A stretch of DNA of 64,000 bases from an uncultured Parabacteroides sp. (GCA_944325355.1 CALUZS010000001.1:124001-188000); one strand, 5' to 3'. Positions 16,140-26,772 are shown, counted from the stretch's first letter. Made by a program: numbers and translations. The notes: generated from the sequence alone by a model not told the origin.

Positions 16140-18647
16140 ATGGCCGGGCAAAACGGACATATTACCATTAAAGTCATCATCGGATACATGCTGCTGGTTG
16201 CAATAGCAGGAGCGTCCATTTGGTACGTTTACGATGTAATCAAACAAATCACTGCCGAAGACAATGTAGACCATAACACAACAAAGAAAGTGTACTTGAT
16301 AACACACACACTCTCTCTAATTTACGAAAGCGAGACATTAGGCGTACTGATAGAAGATTCGACCAATACATACCGGAATTTCAACCGTAAGCTGAACGAG
16401 GCCCACCGCAATATGGATTCCTTGAAAAGCCTGGTCAACAGCCCAGAAATCAAAGCGAAAATCGACACCATCTGTAACTTAATCGACAACAAACGCTGGA
16501 ACATGCAAAAACTCCTGTCCGTCTGGAAAGATATAAATTCCGACCGGCTCTACACAAAAAACATAGAACGGCTGATTTCTATCCAAGACACAACGATAAA
16601 TCTCGTACATGTCAAAAAAAACATCACCGTTGTCCAAGATTCGGTTGTCGTTCCACCCAAAAAGAAAAAAGGCTTTTTCCGGAGACTTGCGGAAGCTTTT
16701 GTCCCACCTAAAGAGGTCGATTCAAGCTTCGTCATCAATTCCACGCAAAAAATAGTAGCAGACACGTTGCTGAACACATACAATCCGTCCGACACAATTG
16801 TACGGGTATTGAAAAGCATCCAGGACAGCGTTTTCTGGCAAAGGCAAAACTTGAGCAAAAAACTTATCAAGGAGCTGACAGGGCTACAATACTACAATTC
16901 GCTAATGACAAAACGTATCAACCAACTCTTAAGCAGTATCGAAGACGAGGAGGTGCAATATTCACTTGAAAAAGCGCATGAAAACCAAATAATACTTAAA
17001 GACACCTTGCACAAGTTGTCGATGACCGCCATAACATCGGTAGTAGTCGTCATATTCTTTCTTATTATCATTATCCGCTCCGTATGGAAAAGCCAGTATT
17101 ACCGGAAGCAACTGGAACAGGCAAAGCAGCATGTTGAAGGATTGCTCGAAACGCGTGAACGGATGATGCTTACCATCAGCCACGACATACGGGCACCTCT
17201 CTCCTCCATCATCGGATACATCGAATTGCTGGAGCGCCTGCATATTGATGAAAGACAAGCTTATTACCTGAACAACATGCAGAGTTCGGCGCAACATATA
17301 TTATCGTTGGTCAATGACTTGCTGGATTTCCATCGGCTGGAATCCGGGAAAATGGAAATACATCCTATTCCTTTTGAAATATCAGCCCTCTTTTCCGAAA
17401 TTTATTGGAGTTTCAAACCGTTAGCAGATGCAAAAGGATTGAACCTTATCTACGACTCGAAGTTGGACGACAGCAAACAGCTCTATATGGGAGATACTAT
17501 CCGTATCCGTCAAATTGTAAGCAACCTGTTGTCGAATGCCATAAAGTTCACCTCCGAGGGGGACGTAAAGCTCCGGATATATTTGGAAAAAGAGAACGAC
17601 AGCGGGATTGCTCAGCTGGATATTTTAGTCAAAGATCAAGGACCCGGCATACCCAAAGAAGAGCAGGAACGGATATTCTGCGAATTTACCCGGCTGGAAG
17701 AATCCGAACACATCGAAGGATTCGGGCTGGGGCTTTCCATCACCCGCAAATTACTGGCATTGATGGACGGGACAATGTCACTGAACAGCGACATCGGTAC
17801 AGGTTGCGAATTTATTGTTACCATACCTTTAACAAAAGCCAATGGCAAATTGGAGGACATACGTGACAGTAATTCAAATCAATCGTTCGGGACAGCAGGA
17901 AAAACGTTCTCAGGGAAAACACATATCAACTGCTTGCTGGTAGACGACGACTTGACACAATTGGCTGTCACCAAAGAGTTTTTAAATTTGGAGAAAGTAT
18001 CTGTGGAAACCTGTTCCGTCCCACAAAAAGTGCTATCGACACTCATTGCAGGACACTTCGATATTGTCATAACAGATATCCAAATGCCCGGATTCGATGG
18101 CTACCGGCTGTTGAAAGAAATACGGAACAGCAAAATAAAAGCCGTAGCGGAAATTCCTATCGTAGCGCTATCAGCCGACATTTCAAACAACAAGGACCAT
18201 TTCATAGAATCCGGATTCGACGGTTTCTTAAACAAGCCGTTCACATCCGAACAGCTTATACTGTTATTAAATAAACTGCTGAATCTTGATTTGAAATACG
18301 AAAAAAGCCTGGAACTGAACTTCAATAACTTCCTCTCCTTTGCTGGAGATGACAGGGAAGCGTCACTGAATATTCTGAAATCGTTCGTCGAAGAAAACCG
18401 GAAAAATTTAACTCTTCTGATGCAATTGGCAAATAAAGACGATAAAGAATCCGTATCCCGTATCGCCCATAAAATGATTCCGCTCTTCTCCATGCTGGGT
18501 GCAGAAAAACTTGTTCCCGATTTACGCATTCTGGAGCTGGAAGCTTCTGAAATGGAACTCGGGAAATGGAAAGAACTCGTTGATGACATTATCAACCGGA
18601 TAAAAACCATATTAAACGAAGTTGAGAACAAAATCACGGAATCATAA
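16140..18647 (+). CDS. Hybrid sensor histidine kinase (HK-REC-HPt)
   Basis: An 835-aa membrane protein. Membrane segments lie at about 10-32 and 295-315 and bracket a helical extracytoplasmic region with an unusual basic patch (PPKKKKGFFRRLAEAF). The kinase core has His348 (TISHDIRAPLSS), SNLLSNAIKFTSEG and GFGLGLSIT. A receiver domain follows with Asp646 (IVITDIQMPG), then an HPt domain with His777 (RIAHKMIPLF). There is no DNA-binding part, so phosphate must leave through the HPt histidine. The NtrC-type regulator across the intergenic region is the likely acceptor. Confidence 0.93.
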   Translation: MAGQNGHITIKVIIGYMLLVAIAGASIWYVYDVIKQITAEDNVDHNTTKKVYLITHTLSLIYESETLGVLIEDSTNTYRNFNRKLNEAHRNMDSLKSLVNSPEIKAKIDTICNLIDNKRWNMQKLLSVWKDINSDRLYTKNIERLISIQDTTINLVHVKKNITVVQDSVVVPPKKKKGFFRRLAEAFVPPKEVDSSFVINSTQKIVADTLLNTYNPSDTIVRVLKSIQDSVFWQRQNLSKKLIKELTGLQYYNSLMTKRINQLLSSIEDEEVQYSLEKAHENQIILKDTLHKLSMTAITSVVVVIFFLIIIIRSVWKSQYYRKQLEQAKQHVEGLLETRERMMLTISHDIRAPLSSIIGYIELLERLHIDERQAYYLNNMQSSAQHILSLVNDLLDFHRLESGKMEIHPIPFEISALFSEIYWSFKPLADAKGLNLIYDSKLDDSKQLYMGDTIRIRQIVSNLLSNAIKFTSEGDVKLRIYLEKENDSGIAQLDILVKDQGPGIPKEEQERIFCEFTRLEESEHIEGFGLGLSITRKLLALMDGTMSLNSDIGTGCEFIVTIPLTKANGKLEDIRDSNSNQSFGTAGKTFSGKTHINCLLVDDDLTQLAVTKEFLNLEKVSVETCSVPQKVLSTLIAGHFDIVITDIQMPGFDGYRLLKEIRNSKIKAVAEIPIVALSADISNNKDHFIESGFDGFLNKPFTSEQLILLLNKLLNLDLKYEKSLELNFNNFLSFAGDDREASLNILKSFVEENRKNLTLLMQLANKDDKESVSRIAHKMIPLFSMLGAEKLVPDLRILELEASEMELGKWKELVDDIINRIKTILNEVENKITES

Positions 18648-18704
18648 TCGTCAACTTTCCCTTTGCCCTTACTCTATTTATCAATCAAACAGCACAAATT
18701 CACT

Positions 18705-18720
18705 TACCTAAAAGTAGGTA
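18705..18720. repeat. Short inverted repeat after the hybrid kinase gene
   Basis: TACCTA (18705-18710) and TAGGTA (18715-18720) pair around AAAG, followed by TTTT. It may be a weak terminator of the kinase operon or an operator for the next gene; the stem is short. Confidence 0.35.
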
Positions 18721-18802
18721 TTTTCGCATCCACATGCAGAAGTGTTCACGTATTTTTACATTTTATAAAATTCTGCCGGACGCGCTATTTTGCAAATATT
18801 CC

Positions 18803-18810
18803 TACCTTTG
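18803..18810 (+). promoter_or_regulatory. -7 box of the M24 peptidase gene
   Basis: TACCTTTG matches TAnnTTTG and predicts a start near 18817, 18 bases before the ATG at 18835. There is no evident -33 box. Confidence 0.5.
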
Positions 18811-18834
18811 ACGCTGATAATTTGAAAAAGGACA

Positions 18835-20010
18835 ATGATACCACCTGAACTGAAAAAAGATTATTCGTTAAAGTGGGAACGGATGCAAGAGTTTATGCAA
18901 AAAGAATGTATAGACGGCTGTCTCCTTACCATTGATGTCAATCTGTTATATACAACGGGAAAAATATACGACGGTTATTTTTATTTGCCACAGCAGGGAG
19001 AGCCGTGGTTTTTCATCAGAAAACCGAACGGATGGAGCGGAGAACATATCGTCTATATACGGAAACCGGAACAATTGCCGGAAGTTTTTACTGCAAACAG
19101 ACTGGAAATGCCCGAATCGCTTCTTTTGGAAGCCGATGAGTTGAGTTATAATGAATACGTCCGTTTGACCAATATTTTCAATCCCGGGAAAAAAGAAAAC
19201 GCGACTGCAATGCTCCGGCGCATGAGAGAAATAAAAACCCCGTACGAAATAGCACAAATCCGGAAATGTGCCAGACTCCATTCAAAAACCTATTCGGAAA
19301 TCAAAGGATGTTTCCGCTCCGGCATGACAGATATCGAACTACAATATGAAATAGAACGCATCATGCGGAAAAACGGCTCGTTGGGTGTGTTCCGTACCTT
19401 TGGGAAAAACATGGAAATATTCATGGGCAGCATACTTGCCGGTGCGGAAAATGGAGCAGCTCCCTCCCCTTTTGATTTTGCTTTAGGAGGAAAAGGGTTG
19501 GATGCGTCCATCCCATTGGGAGCAAACGGCACGGTATTGAAACCGGGGATGTCTGTAATGATTGATATGGCCGGGAATTTTACTCCTTACATGACGGACA
19601 TGACACGCACATTCTCCGTAGGCAAATTGGCAGAACCGGCATATCGAGCACATCAGGTTTCAATAGAAATCCACCAAACCGTAATGAATATTGCCAAACC
19701 TGGAATTTCTTGTGCGGAATTATACAATATTGCCGCAGAAATCGTAGAGAGAAATAATTTGTCTGCCTACTTTATGGGAAGCAAGCAGCAGGCAAAGTTC
19801 GTGGGGCACGGCATCGGATTACAAATTAACGAGCTCCCGGTCTTGACCCCCCGTTCGAAAGAGGTCTTGCAACCGGATATGGTTTTCGCTTTGGAACCTA
19901 AATTTGTTATTCCCGACACCGGTGCTGTTGGAATAGAAAACAGTTATCTGGTTACAGGAAATGGGGTAGAGAAACTGACCGTATTCCCGGAAGAAATCAT
20001 CGAATTTTAG
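18835..20010 (+). CDS. M24 family metallopeptidase (Xaa-Pro aminopeptidase-like)
   Basis: A 391-aa cytoplasmic protein with a creatinase-like N-terminal domain and a pita-bread catalytic domain. The five metal ligands of M24 enzymes can be placed: two Asp in MIDMAGNFTPYMTDMTRTFS, His in GHGIGL, Glu in ALEPKF and Glu in GIENSY. It would remove N-terminal residues from peptides, probably before proline. The alkaline phosphatase gene follows after 31 bases without its own visible promoter. Confidence 0.9.
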   Translation: MIPPELKKDYSLKWERMQEFMQKECIDGCLLTIDVNLLYTTGKIYDGYFYLPQQGEPWFFIRKPNGWSGEHIVYIRKPEQLPEVFTANRLEMPESLLLEADELSYNEYVRLTNIFNPGKKENATAMLRRMREIKTPYEIAQIRKCARLHSKTYSEIKGCFRSGMTDIELQYEIERIMRKNGSLGVFRTFGKNMEIFMGSILAGAENGAAPSPFDFALGGKGLDASIPLGANGTVLKPGMSVMIDMAGNFTPYMTDMTRTFSVGKLAEPAYRAHQVSIEIHQTVMNIAKPGISCAELYNIAAEIVERNNLSAYFMGSKQQAKFVGHGIGLQINELPVLTPRSKEVLQPDMVFALEPKFVIPDTGAVGIENSYLVTGNGVEKLTVFPEEIIEF

Positions 20011-20041
20011 AATCAACAGACTTAAATAACAATATAGAATT

Positions 20042-21739
20042 ATGAAAAGAGTTATAACTTTTCTGCTTTTGGTGGCAATCATCATCATACCGGCAAAAGC
20101 AGCAGAGCAAGAGAATGTAAAACAAGTAAAAAACATTATTGTAATGATTCCCGACGGGACGGCGCTTCCTGCCGTATCTTTTGCCCGTTGGCTACAATGG
20201 TATCAAAATCCGGACAAGCCAAATTTGAATATCGACCCATACCTTTGCGGAACAGTCCGGACATTCTGCTCAAACGCCCCCATCGGCGATTCTGCACCTA
20301 CCACATCATGCTATATGACAGGATATCCGAGCCGTGCCGGATACGTTGCGACTTACCCTCCCACTGACGGAGAAGACGATATTTATCCGGTCGACCCAGA
20401 GCGGGCATACCAGCCTATGACAACGGTTCTGGAAGCGTCAAAAATATTATTGGGAAAATCGACAGGATTAGTCTTTACCTGTGAGTTTCCGCATGCTACT
20501 CCGGCTGATTGCTCAGCGCATAGTTACAATCGCGGCAAATATGACTGGATTGCTCCCCAAATGGTACACAACAACATTAATGTCGTTATCGGAGGGGGTG
20601 CCAGCTATTTGGATGAAACCTGCGAACAATATCTGTTGGAAAACGGATATTCCGTTTACAAAAATGACATTTCCGGATTCAGAACCGACACAAACGAAAA
20701 GATGTGGGCGCTGTTCCAAGACAAAGAGATGTCATACGACATCGACCGGGATTCCACAGAGGAACCGTCAATTGAAGAAATGACAAGAAAAGCTATCGAA
20801 AAACTTTCCAAAAACGAAAACGGATTTTTCCTAATGGTTGAAGGAAGCAAAGTAGATTGGGCTGCACATGCCAACGACCCGGTAGGTATGGCTACCGATT
20901 TTCTGGCATTCGACCGCGCATGCGGCGCCGCTCTCGAATTTGCAAAGCAGGACGGAGAGACAGCTGTAATCATTCTTCCCGACCACGAAACCGGCGGATT
21001 ATCATTAGGAAGCTATAATTGCAGCAATTATTCCAGCAGAAGCAAAGAAGAGCTGTTCGGAAAATTTGCAGGTTATAAGCGTACCGCCGAAGGATTAGCC
21101 CGTTTGGTAAACAGCCGGCCGAACAGCGAAATCCAAAACATCTTTAAAACTTATACAGGAAAAGAATTAACCGATGAGGAACTGAACGCTTTATATAATT
21201 GCAAGGATTATAAAAACAGCCCTATTCCCAAAGACAAACGTTCCGGCGACGGGATTGGTTCTTTATACAGCAGTTCGCTGACCGGATTCATGTCGAAGCT
21301 CATCAGAAACAACACATGTGTCAATTTCACGACCGGCGGACATACCGGAGGGGATGTGTTCCTCGCCGTATACCATCCGCAAGGAACACGGCTGACAGGC
21401 ATGCACGACAACATAGAAATCAATCATTATTTGTGTGAATTGTTCGGTCTTTCCGGCAAACTCGACGAGCTTACCCGACAGAACTTCGCAAAGCACACCG
21501 ATGTTTTCAAAGATTTCACGTACGAAATCCTACCGGCTGAAGAGAAAAATGCACTGCCTACGCTGGTTGTCAAGAATCCCAAAAACAAAAAGAAACAATT
21601 GACAATCACTCCGAACACAAACATTGTGAAAGCCGGAAAGAAAGGAAAGGAGGAAATCCGGCTTCTTTCTGTAATTGTCTACGTTGACAAGAATAATACT
21701 TTTTACCTGCCACAACAACTGGCAGATTACCTGAAATAA
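20042..21739 (+). CDS. Alkaline phosphatase
   Basis: A 565-aa exported phosphomonoesterase with signal peptide at about 1-20 (FLLLVAIIIIPAKA). Active-site elements: Asp38 in MIPDG, the nucleophile Ser84 in GDSAPTTS, metal ligands in DHETGGLSLG and the C-terminal GGHTGGD. The last ~70 residues are Lys-rich and not needed for catalysis. It probably frees phosphate in the periplasm. A hairpin terminator follows. Confidence 0.93.
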   Translation: MKRVITFLLLVAIIIIPAKAAEQENVKQVKNIIVMIPDGTALPAVSFARWLQWYQNPDKPNLNIDPYLCGTVRTFCSNAPIGDSAPTTSCYMTGYPSRAGYVATYPPTDGEDDIYPVDPERAYQPMTTVLEASKILLGKSTGLVFTCEFPHATPADCSAHSYNRGKYDWIAPQMVHNNINVVIGGGASYLDETCEQYLLENGYSVYKNDISGFRTDTNEKMWALFQDKEMSYDIDRDSTEEPSIEEMTRKAIEKLSKNENGFFLMVEGSKVDWAAHANDPVGMATDFLAFDRACGAALEFAKQDGETAVIILPDHETGGLSLGSYNCSNYSSRSKEELFGKFAGYKRTAEGLARLVNSRPNSEIQNIFKTYTGKELTDEELNALYNCKDYKNSPIPKDKRSGDGIGSLYSSSLTGFMSKLIRNNTCVNFTTGGHTGGDVFLAVYHPQGTRLTGMHDNIEINHYLCELFGLSGKLDELTRQNFAKHTDVFKDFTYEILPAEEKNALPTLVVKNPKNKKKQLTITPNTNIVKAGKKGKEEIRLLSVIVYVDKNNTFYLPQQLADYLK

Positions 21740-21749
21740 AACTTACAGC

Positions 21750-21781
21750 CCGGCAGACAGCTTTGTTTATCTGTCTGCCGG
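21750..21781 (+). terminator. Terminator after alkaline phosphatase gene
   Basis: CCGGCAGACAG (21750-21760) and CTGTCTGCCGG (21771-21781) pair over 11 bases around a 10-base loop, followed by the T-rich ATTCTGTTTTCT. The T tract is interrupted, so read-through into the GH95 gene is possible. Confidence 0.7.
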
Positions 21782-21814
21782 ATTCTGTTTTCTAATCCTA
21801 ATTATTCTCCAATT

Positions 21815-24268
21815 ATGAAAAACATCCTTTTTTCCCTACTCTGTTGCTTCTGCATCTTCTCCGCACATGCTGAAAACTTAAAGTTATGGTACAGCAAGCC
21901 CGCTGCCAACTGGTCGGAAGCCCTTCCTATCGGAAATGCACATCTCGGTGCGATGGTCTTCGGAGGAATATCCAAAGAAGAGATACAATTAAATGAAGAG
22001 ACGTTCTGGGCCGGCAGCCCCTACTCCAACAATAACCCACAAGCCAAAGCACATTTGGAGAAGGTCCGGCAATTGATTTTCGACGGGAGGTACCAGGAAG
22101 CGCAAAAACTGCTCGATAAAACATTTTTCACGCCGCACCACGGCATGAGATACCTCCCTTTGGGAAATCTATATTTAGACTTTCCGCATAAAGATTCCAT
22201 CGCTACCGATTACCGTCGGGAGTTGAATCTCGAGGATGCGACAACCACAACGATATATAAAATAGGTCAAGTCACCTATCGGCGGACTGTCTTCGCTTCA
22301 TTGGCAGAGAACGTCATCGTCATGCACATTACAGCAGACGAAAAAGGTGCATTGGATTTCGAACTTTCTTGTTCTTCTCCGATGGAATCGGATGTAAAAA
22401 TAAAGAAAAACACACTCATACTCAACTGTAAAGGCGTCGAACAGGAAGGAATTTCCTCTGCCTTGAACGCAGAATGCAGGGCTTTGGTCGAAACCGATGG
22501 AAAAATCTCAAAATCCGGAAAAAGACTGCAAATACATTCCGCTTCGGAAGCGACACTCTACATTTCCGCAGCTACCAACTTTATTAATTATCTTGATATA
22601 AGCGGAAACGCTTCCAAGAAAGTAGCAAGTTTTCTGGAAAAAGCGAGTCGGATTCCCTACAATGAAGCTTTGAAACGACACATCTCCCTATATAAACAAC
22701 AATTTAACCGAGTTGTCCTCTCATTACCGGAAACAAACCAATCGACACTGGAGACCCCTGTCCGGATTCAGAAATTCAACAATGGGAAAGATCCGGCGAT
22801 GGCAGCATTGCTTTTCCAATTCGGACGATACCTGCTGATATCCTCTTCACAACCCGGAAGCCAGCCAGCCACACTCCAAGGGAAATGGAATAAGGAATAC
22901 AATGCGCCATGGGACAGCAAATACACAATCAATATCAACACTGAAATGAATTATTGGCCAGCCGAAGTGACCAATCTCCCGGAGACTCATGAACCTCTGT
23001 TCGATATGCTTTCCGATTTGTCACACACCGGCAGCCTGACGGCAAAAGTCCTCTACGGAGCCAACGGCTGGGTAGCGCACCACAATACCGACCTCTGGAG
23101 AATAGCTGCTCCTGTCGACCAGGCTTTTTACGGCATGTGGCCAAACGGTGGAGCCTGGCTGGCACAACACCTGTGGCAACATTTCCTGTTTACCGGCGAC
23201 AAAGCGTTTCTCAAAAAATATTACCCCATATTGAAAGGGACAGCCGATTTCTATCTCTCTTTCCTTACAGAGCATCCAAAGTACGGCTGGATGGTTACCG
23301 CACCTTCCATGTCTCCGGAAAACATACCCTCAGGAGCAAAAAGTTCCATTACTGCCGGATGCACGATGGATAACCAGATAGCATTCGACGCAATAAGCAA
23401 CACCCTGCGTGCCGCCATCTTATTAAACGAAAGCAAGGCGTACCAGGATTCATTACGGCAGATGCTGGATAAACTACCCCCTATGCAAATTGGCAGGCAT
23501 AACCAATTACAGGAATGGCTGGATGATTTGGATAACCCGAATGACAAGCACCGTCACATCTCTCACCTGTACGGACTATACCCGAGTAATCAGATAACAC
23601 CGTCACAACCGCTGCTCTTCCAGGCGGCTAAAAACACGCTCCTGCAACGGGGCGATTTGGCTACGGGCTGGAGCATCGGCTGGAAAATAAATTTCTGGGC
23701 GCGCATGCTCGACGGTAACCATGCCTACAAAATCATACAAAACATGCTGAACCTGCTGCCTAATGATGCCGTCCAAAGCAAATATCCGGAAGGAAGGACA
23801 TACCCGAACTTATTCGATGCCCATCCTCCTTTCCAAATTGATGGGAATTTTGGATTCACTTCAGGTGTGGCTGAAATGTTGTTGCAAAGCCATGACGGGG
23901 CAATTCACTTACTTCCGGCACTGCCCGATGCATGGCAGCAAGGCAGCGTAAAAGGGCTGGTGGCAAGAGGTGGTTTTGTTGTAGACATGACATGGAACGG
24001 GGCTCAATTGGAAAAAGCTACTATCCGATCCCGCATAGGAGGAGTCTTGCGTTTGCGTTCATATGTTCCTTTGAAAGGTGCAAACTTGAAAAAAGCTGAA
24101 GGGAAATGTCCGAATCCGTTATATGAAGCGGCAGGAATCCCCAGCCCTCTAATATCTGAAGAATTGAAATCTCCCCAATACCCTATCCTATATCACGTAT
24201 ATGAATACGATTTACAAACGGAAGCTGGAAAAATCTATTTGGTAGAGCGTGCTGAACGTCCGGATTGA
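21815..24268 (+). CDS. GH95 family alpha-L-fucosidase
   Basis: An 817-aa exported glycosidase with signal peptide ending near residue 19 (CIFSAHA). The whole length matches the GH95 layout: N-terminal beta domain ([19 protein letters not shown]), then an alpha/alpha barrel with [24 protein letters not shown], the Glu-bearing [21 protein letters not shown] and [11 protein letters not shown]95 enzymes invert alpha-1,2-fucosyl linkages as on mucin and milk glycans; some members act on L-galactose. There is no SusC/SusD pair beside it. Confidence 0.93.
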   Translation: MKNILFSLLCCFCIFSAHAENLKLWYSKPAANWSEALPIGNAHLGAMVFGGISKEEIQLNEETFWAGSPYSNNNPQAKAHLEKVRQLIFDGRYQEAQKLLDKTFFTPHHGMRYLPLGNLYLDFPHKDSIATDYRRELNLEDATTTTIYKIGQVTYRRTVFASLAENVIVMHITADEKGALDFELSCSSPMESDVKIKKNTLILNCKGVEQEGISSALNAECRALVETDGKISKSGKRLQIHSASEATLYISAATNFINYLDISGNASKKVASFLEKASRIPYNEALKRHISLYKQQFNRVVLSLPETNQSTLETPVRIQKFNNGKDPAMAALLFQFGRYLLISSSQPGSQPATLQGKWNKEYNAPWDSKYTININTEMNYWPAEVTNLPETHEPLFDMLSDLSHTGSLTAKVLYGANGWVAHHNTDLWRIAAPVDQAFYGMWPNGGAWLAQHLWQHFLFTGDKAFLKKYYPILKGTADFYLSFLTEHPKYGWMVTAPSMSPENIPSGAKSSITAGCTMDNQIAFDAISNTLRAAILLNESKAYQDSLRQMLDKLPPMQIGRHNQLQEWLDDLDNPNDKHRHISHLYGLYPSNQITPSQPLLFQAAKNTLLQRGDLATGWSIGWKINFWARMLDGNHAYKIIQNMLNLLPNDAVQSKYPEGRTYPNLFDAHPPFQIDGNFGFTSGVAEMLLQSHDGAIHLLPALPDAWQQGSVKGLVARGGFVVDMTWNGAQLEKATIRSRIGGVLRLRSYVPLKGANLKKAEGKCPNPLYEAAGIPSPLISEELKSPQYPILYHVYEYDLQTEAGKIYLVERAERPD

Positions 24269-24360
24269 AAAGGGTATCCGAGCCAGGGACAAGTGATGAA
24301 CGAATCGGCAGAATAGGGGAAAAACATGCCCATCCAACAGAAAAAGTATGGGCGACAAAT

Positions 24361-24402
24361 AAAAAAAGGAGTTGCAACTTTTTTAAGCAGCAACTCCTTT
24401 TT
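24361..24402. terminator. Bidirectional terminator between GH95 gene and pgk
   Basis: GGAGTTGC (24368-24375) and GCAACTCC (24390-24397) form an 8-bp stem flanked by seven A on the left and five T on the right. It can end transcripts from both converging genes. Confidence 0.85.
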
Positions 24403-24419
24403 AATAAAATATTATGGAC

Positions 24420-25691
24420 TTATTTATACGATTCGCCTTTTATTGCAGCAATACCCGGCAACACTTTGCCTTCAATTGCTTCCAGCAACGCACCACCACC
24501 GGTAGAGACATAAGAAACGCCCTTAGCTATACCAAACTTGTTTACACAAGCAACTGAATCTCCACCTCCGACTAACGAGAAAGCACCGTTCTTCGTAGCT
24601 TCAACAATTGCTTCGCCCACAGCACGAGAACCGTGAGTAAAGTTTTCAAATTCAAATACGCCGGTCGGACCGTTCCAAAGAATTGTTTTAGAATCCTTGA
24701 TAACTTTCGCATACAATTCTTCCGTCTTCGGACCTATGTCAAGGCCTTCCCACCCGTCCGGGATTTCATTTACCGGAGCATAGTCAGTTTTCGCATCATT
24801 ACTGAAGTCATCAGCAATTTTCGCATCGACAGCCAAAACCAAATTTACACCTTTGTCTTTTGCTTTCTTCATCAAATCCAAAGCCAAGTCCAATTTGTCA
24901 TCTTCGCAAATAGACTTTCCAATCTTTCCTCCTTGGGCTTTTGTGAAAGTATATGTCATACCGCCGGTGATAATCAAATTATCTACCTTGTTCAATAAGT
25001 TTTCGATGATTTCAATCTTGGAAGAAACTTTGGAACCACCCATGATTGCGGTGAACGGGCGCTTGATGTCATTCAATACTTTATCAACCGCAGTCACCTC
25101 TTTCTCCATCAAATAACCGAACATCTTGTGGTCTGCATCAAAATAGTCGGCAATCAAAGCCGTAGAAGCGTGCGCACGGTGAGCTGTACCGAAAGCGTCG
25201 TTAACATAGCAGTCAGCATATGAAGCCAATTTCTTCACAAACTCTTTCTGGCTCTCTTTCACAGCTTTCTTAGCGGCTTTCTTTTCTTCATCGGATGCAT
25301 CTTCAGCCAAACCTCTCGGTTTTCCTTCCTCTTCAGCATAGAACCGAAGATTTTCGAGCAATAAGGCTTCCCCTGGCTGCAAAGCGGCAGCTTTTATCGC
25401 AGCTTCCTCACCGATACAGTCATTTGCGAATTGTACTGTCACACCTAACAGTTCGGATACATGATTCAAGATATGTTTCAAAGAAAACTTATCGGTTACA
25501 CCTTTCGGTCTGCCCAGATGTGAACCGATAATTATACTACCACCGTCAGATAAAATCTTTTTTAATGTAGGAAGAGCTGCACGGATACGCGTATCGTCCG
25601 TGATGTTAAAATTTTCATCCAATGGAACATTGAAGTCAACTCTTACAAACGCCTTTTTACCGGCGAAATTGAATTTGTCAATTGATTGCAT
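24420..25691 (-). CDS. pgk: Phosphoglycerate kinase
   Basis: A 423-aa cytoplasmic glycolytic enzyme transferring phosphate between 1,3-bisphosphoglycerate and ADP. Clear motifs: VDFNVPLD near the start, [24 protein letters not shown] and the C-terminal nucleotide loop [13 protein letters not shown]. It ends 18 bases from the bidirectional terminator and has its own promoter-like box. Confidence 0.98.
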   Translation of the reverse strand: MQSIDKFNFAGKKAFVRVDFNVPLDENFNITDDTRIRAALPTLKKILSDGGSIIIGSHLGRPKGVTDKFSLKHILNHVSELLGVTVQFANDCIGEEAAIKAAALQPGEALLLENLRFYAEEEGKPRGLAEDASDEEKKAAKKAVKESQKEFVKKLASYADCYVNDAFGTAHRAHASTALIADYFDADHKMFGYLMEKEVTAVDKVLNDIKRPFTAIMGGSKVSSKIEIIENLLNKVDNLIITGGMTYTFTKAQGGKIGKSICEDDKLDLALDLMKKAKDKGVNLVLAVDAKIADDFSNDAKTDYAPVNEIPDGWEGLDIGPKTEELYAKVIKDSKTILWNGPTGVFEFENFTHGSRAVGEAIVEATKNGAFSLVGGGDSVACVNKFGIAKGVSYVSTGGGALLEAIEGKVLPGIAAIKGESYK

Positions 25692-25753
25692 AACTTTTAT
25701 ATTTAAGTTCTACATATATAAAATCTCTCTATTTCCTTTTTTCTTAGGACACG

Positions 25754-25761
25754 CAAACTTA
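25754..25761 (-). promoter_or_regulatory. -7 box of pgk
   Basis: TAAGTTTG on the minus strand matches TAnnTTTG, predicting a start near 25748 and an AT-rich leader of about 57 bases. A TTG lies 23 bases upstream, slightly too far for the consensus. Confidence 0.45.
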
Positions 25762-25832
25762 CGGAAAAATATTCTATTATCATTCAACCGGAAACAGAAT
25801 TATTCATTTCTTATCATTGAGAAACATTAATT

Positions 25833-26312
25833 TTATTCCGTCAATTTGAAACGCAACCGCAAACGACCCTCCGAATAATCGTAATTAAGCAATTTGAAAT
25901 GGCCAATCTCCGATGTATTTGCCACATGGGCGCCAATACAGGCACAAGCATCATAATCGCCAATCCTGACGATTCTCAACATCTCACTGGCATTCTCCGG
26001 CAATTTGCTCAAGTCGACAATCGATGCAGCCTGCTCTTTCGGCATGAACTCTATGGTAACGGGGAGATGCCGGTCTATCACCTCATTGATTCTCCGTTCA
26101 ACCTCCTTCATCTGCTCTTCCGACGGCGCGGCAGGTAGCTCGTAATCGCATTTGCTTTTCTTCCGCTCTATATGTGCGTTCTTTGAACGTGGGCAACCGA
26201 ACATCCGGACCATTGTCTGGTTTAACAAATGTTCTGCTGTGTGCATGGGAGGATATTCGGCTTTATTGTGCCCGTTCAATTCTATTTGTAAGTTTTCTTC
26301 CATATCGTACAA
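25833..26312 (-). CDS. AlaX-like alanyl-tRNA editing protein
   Basis: A 159-aa free-standing editing domain related to the second half of alanyl-tRNA synthetase. The zinc ligands are visible as HTAEH (His24 and His28) and the later Cys/His in CIGAHVANTSEIG. Such proteins hydrolyse mischarged Ser- or Gly-tRNA(Ala). It lacks the N-terminal glycine-rich domain of longer AlaX forms. ATG at 26312 or 26303 are equally possible. Confidence 0.85.
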   Translation of the reverse strand: MYDMEENLQIELNGHNKAEYPPMHTAEHLLNQTMVRMFGCPRSKNAHIERKKSKCDYELPAAPSEEQMKEVERRINEVIDRHLPVTIEFMPKEQAASIVDLSKLPENASEMLRIVRIGDYDACACIGAHVANTSEIGHFKLLNYDYSEGRLRLRFKLTE

Positions 26313-26468
26313 ATTCTTTTATAATGGTTCTGCCCGTTCCTCTTTGCAAGAATATTACAACGAAGTAGGGATATATTTACATTCCGAAGCCTAATGGGCA
26401 GACAAATATACATGCTCCCTCCCAAACAACCAATTATTAACGTCACATTCTCACCGATGGATGTGCAG

Positions 26469-26496
26469 GAATAGTTCCTTTTCTCCGGAACTATTC
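26469..26496. repeat. 10-bp inverted repeat upstream of DUF4250 promoter
   Basis: GAATAGTTCC (26469-26478) and GGAACTATTC (26487-26496) are perfectly complementary around an 8-base centre. It lies 10 bases upstream of the -33 box of the next gene and is not followed by T runs, so it looks more like a protein-binding site than a terminator. Confidence 0.5.
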
Positions 26497-26505
26497 GAAA
26501 GCAGA

Positions 26506-26536
26506 TTGCTAAATTTCTGGAAAGTGATTATTTTTG
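26506..26536 (+). promoter_or_regulatory. Promoter of the DUF4250 gene
   Basis: TTG (26506-26508), 20 bases, then TATTTTTG (26529-26536): both Bacteroidetes promoter boxes at ideal spacing. Start near 26543, about 21 bases before the ATG at 26564. Confidence 0.75.
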
Positions 26537-26563
26537 CACCCCGAAATAAAAAACTTATTGTCT

Positions 26564-26740
26564 ATGGAATTACCAAACGACCCAATGATTCTCTTCAGTT
26601 TTGTAAATACGAAATTGAGAGACAATTATCCTTCGCTGGATGATCTTTGCGAAGATCTGCATCTTAATAAAGAGACACTGCTGAAAAAACTGGCTGCCGC
26701 CGGATTCGAATACAACCCTTCCCAGAACAAATTCTGGTAA
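26564..26740 (+). CDS. DUF4250 small protein
   Basis: A 58-aa protein starting MELPNDPMILFSFVNTKLRD and ending with FEYNPSQNKFW, as in the DUF4250 family. It looks like a small helix-turn-helix-like protein (YPSLDDLCEDLHLNKETLLKKL). The ATG at 26564 is chosen over one 30 bases upstream because the latter precedes the predicted transcript start. Function unknown. It has its own promoter and strong terminator. Confidence 0.85.
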   Translation: MELPNDPMILFSFVNTKLRDNYPSLDDLCEDLHLNKETLLKKLAAAGFEYNPSQNKFW

Positions 26741-26772
26741 ACCGAACACACTATTATAAAAACAATATTCCA

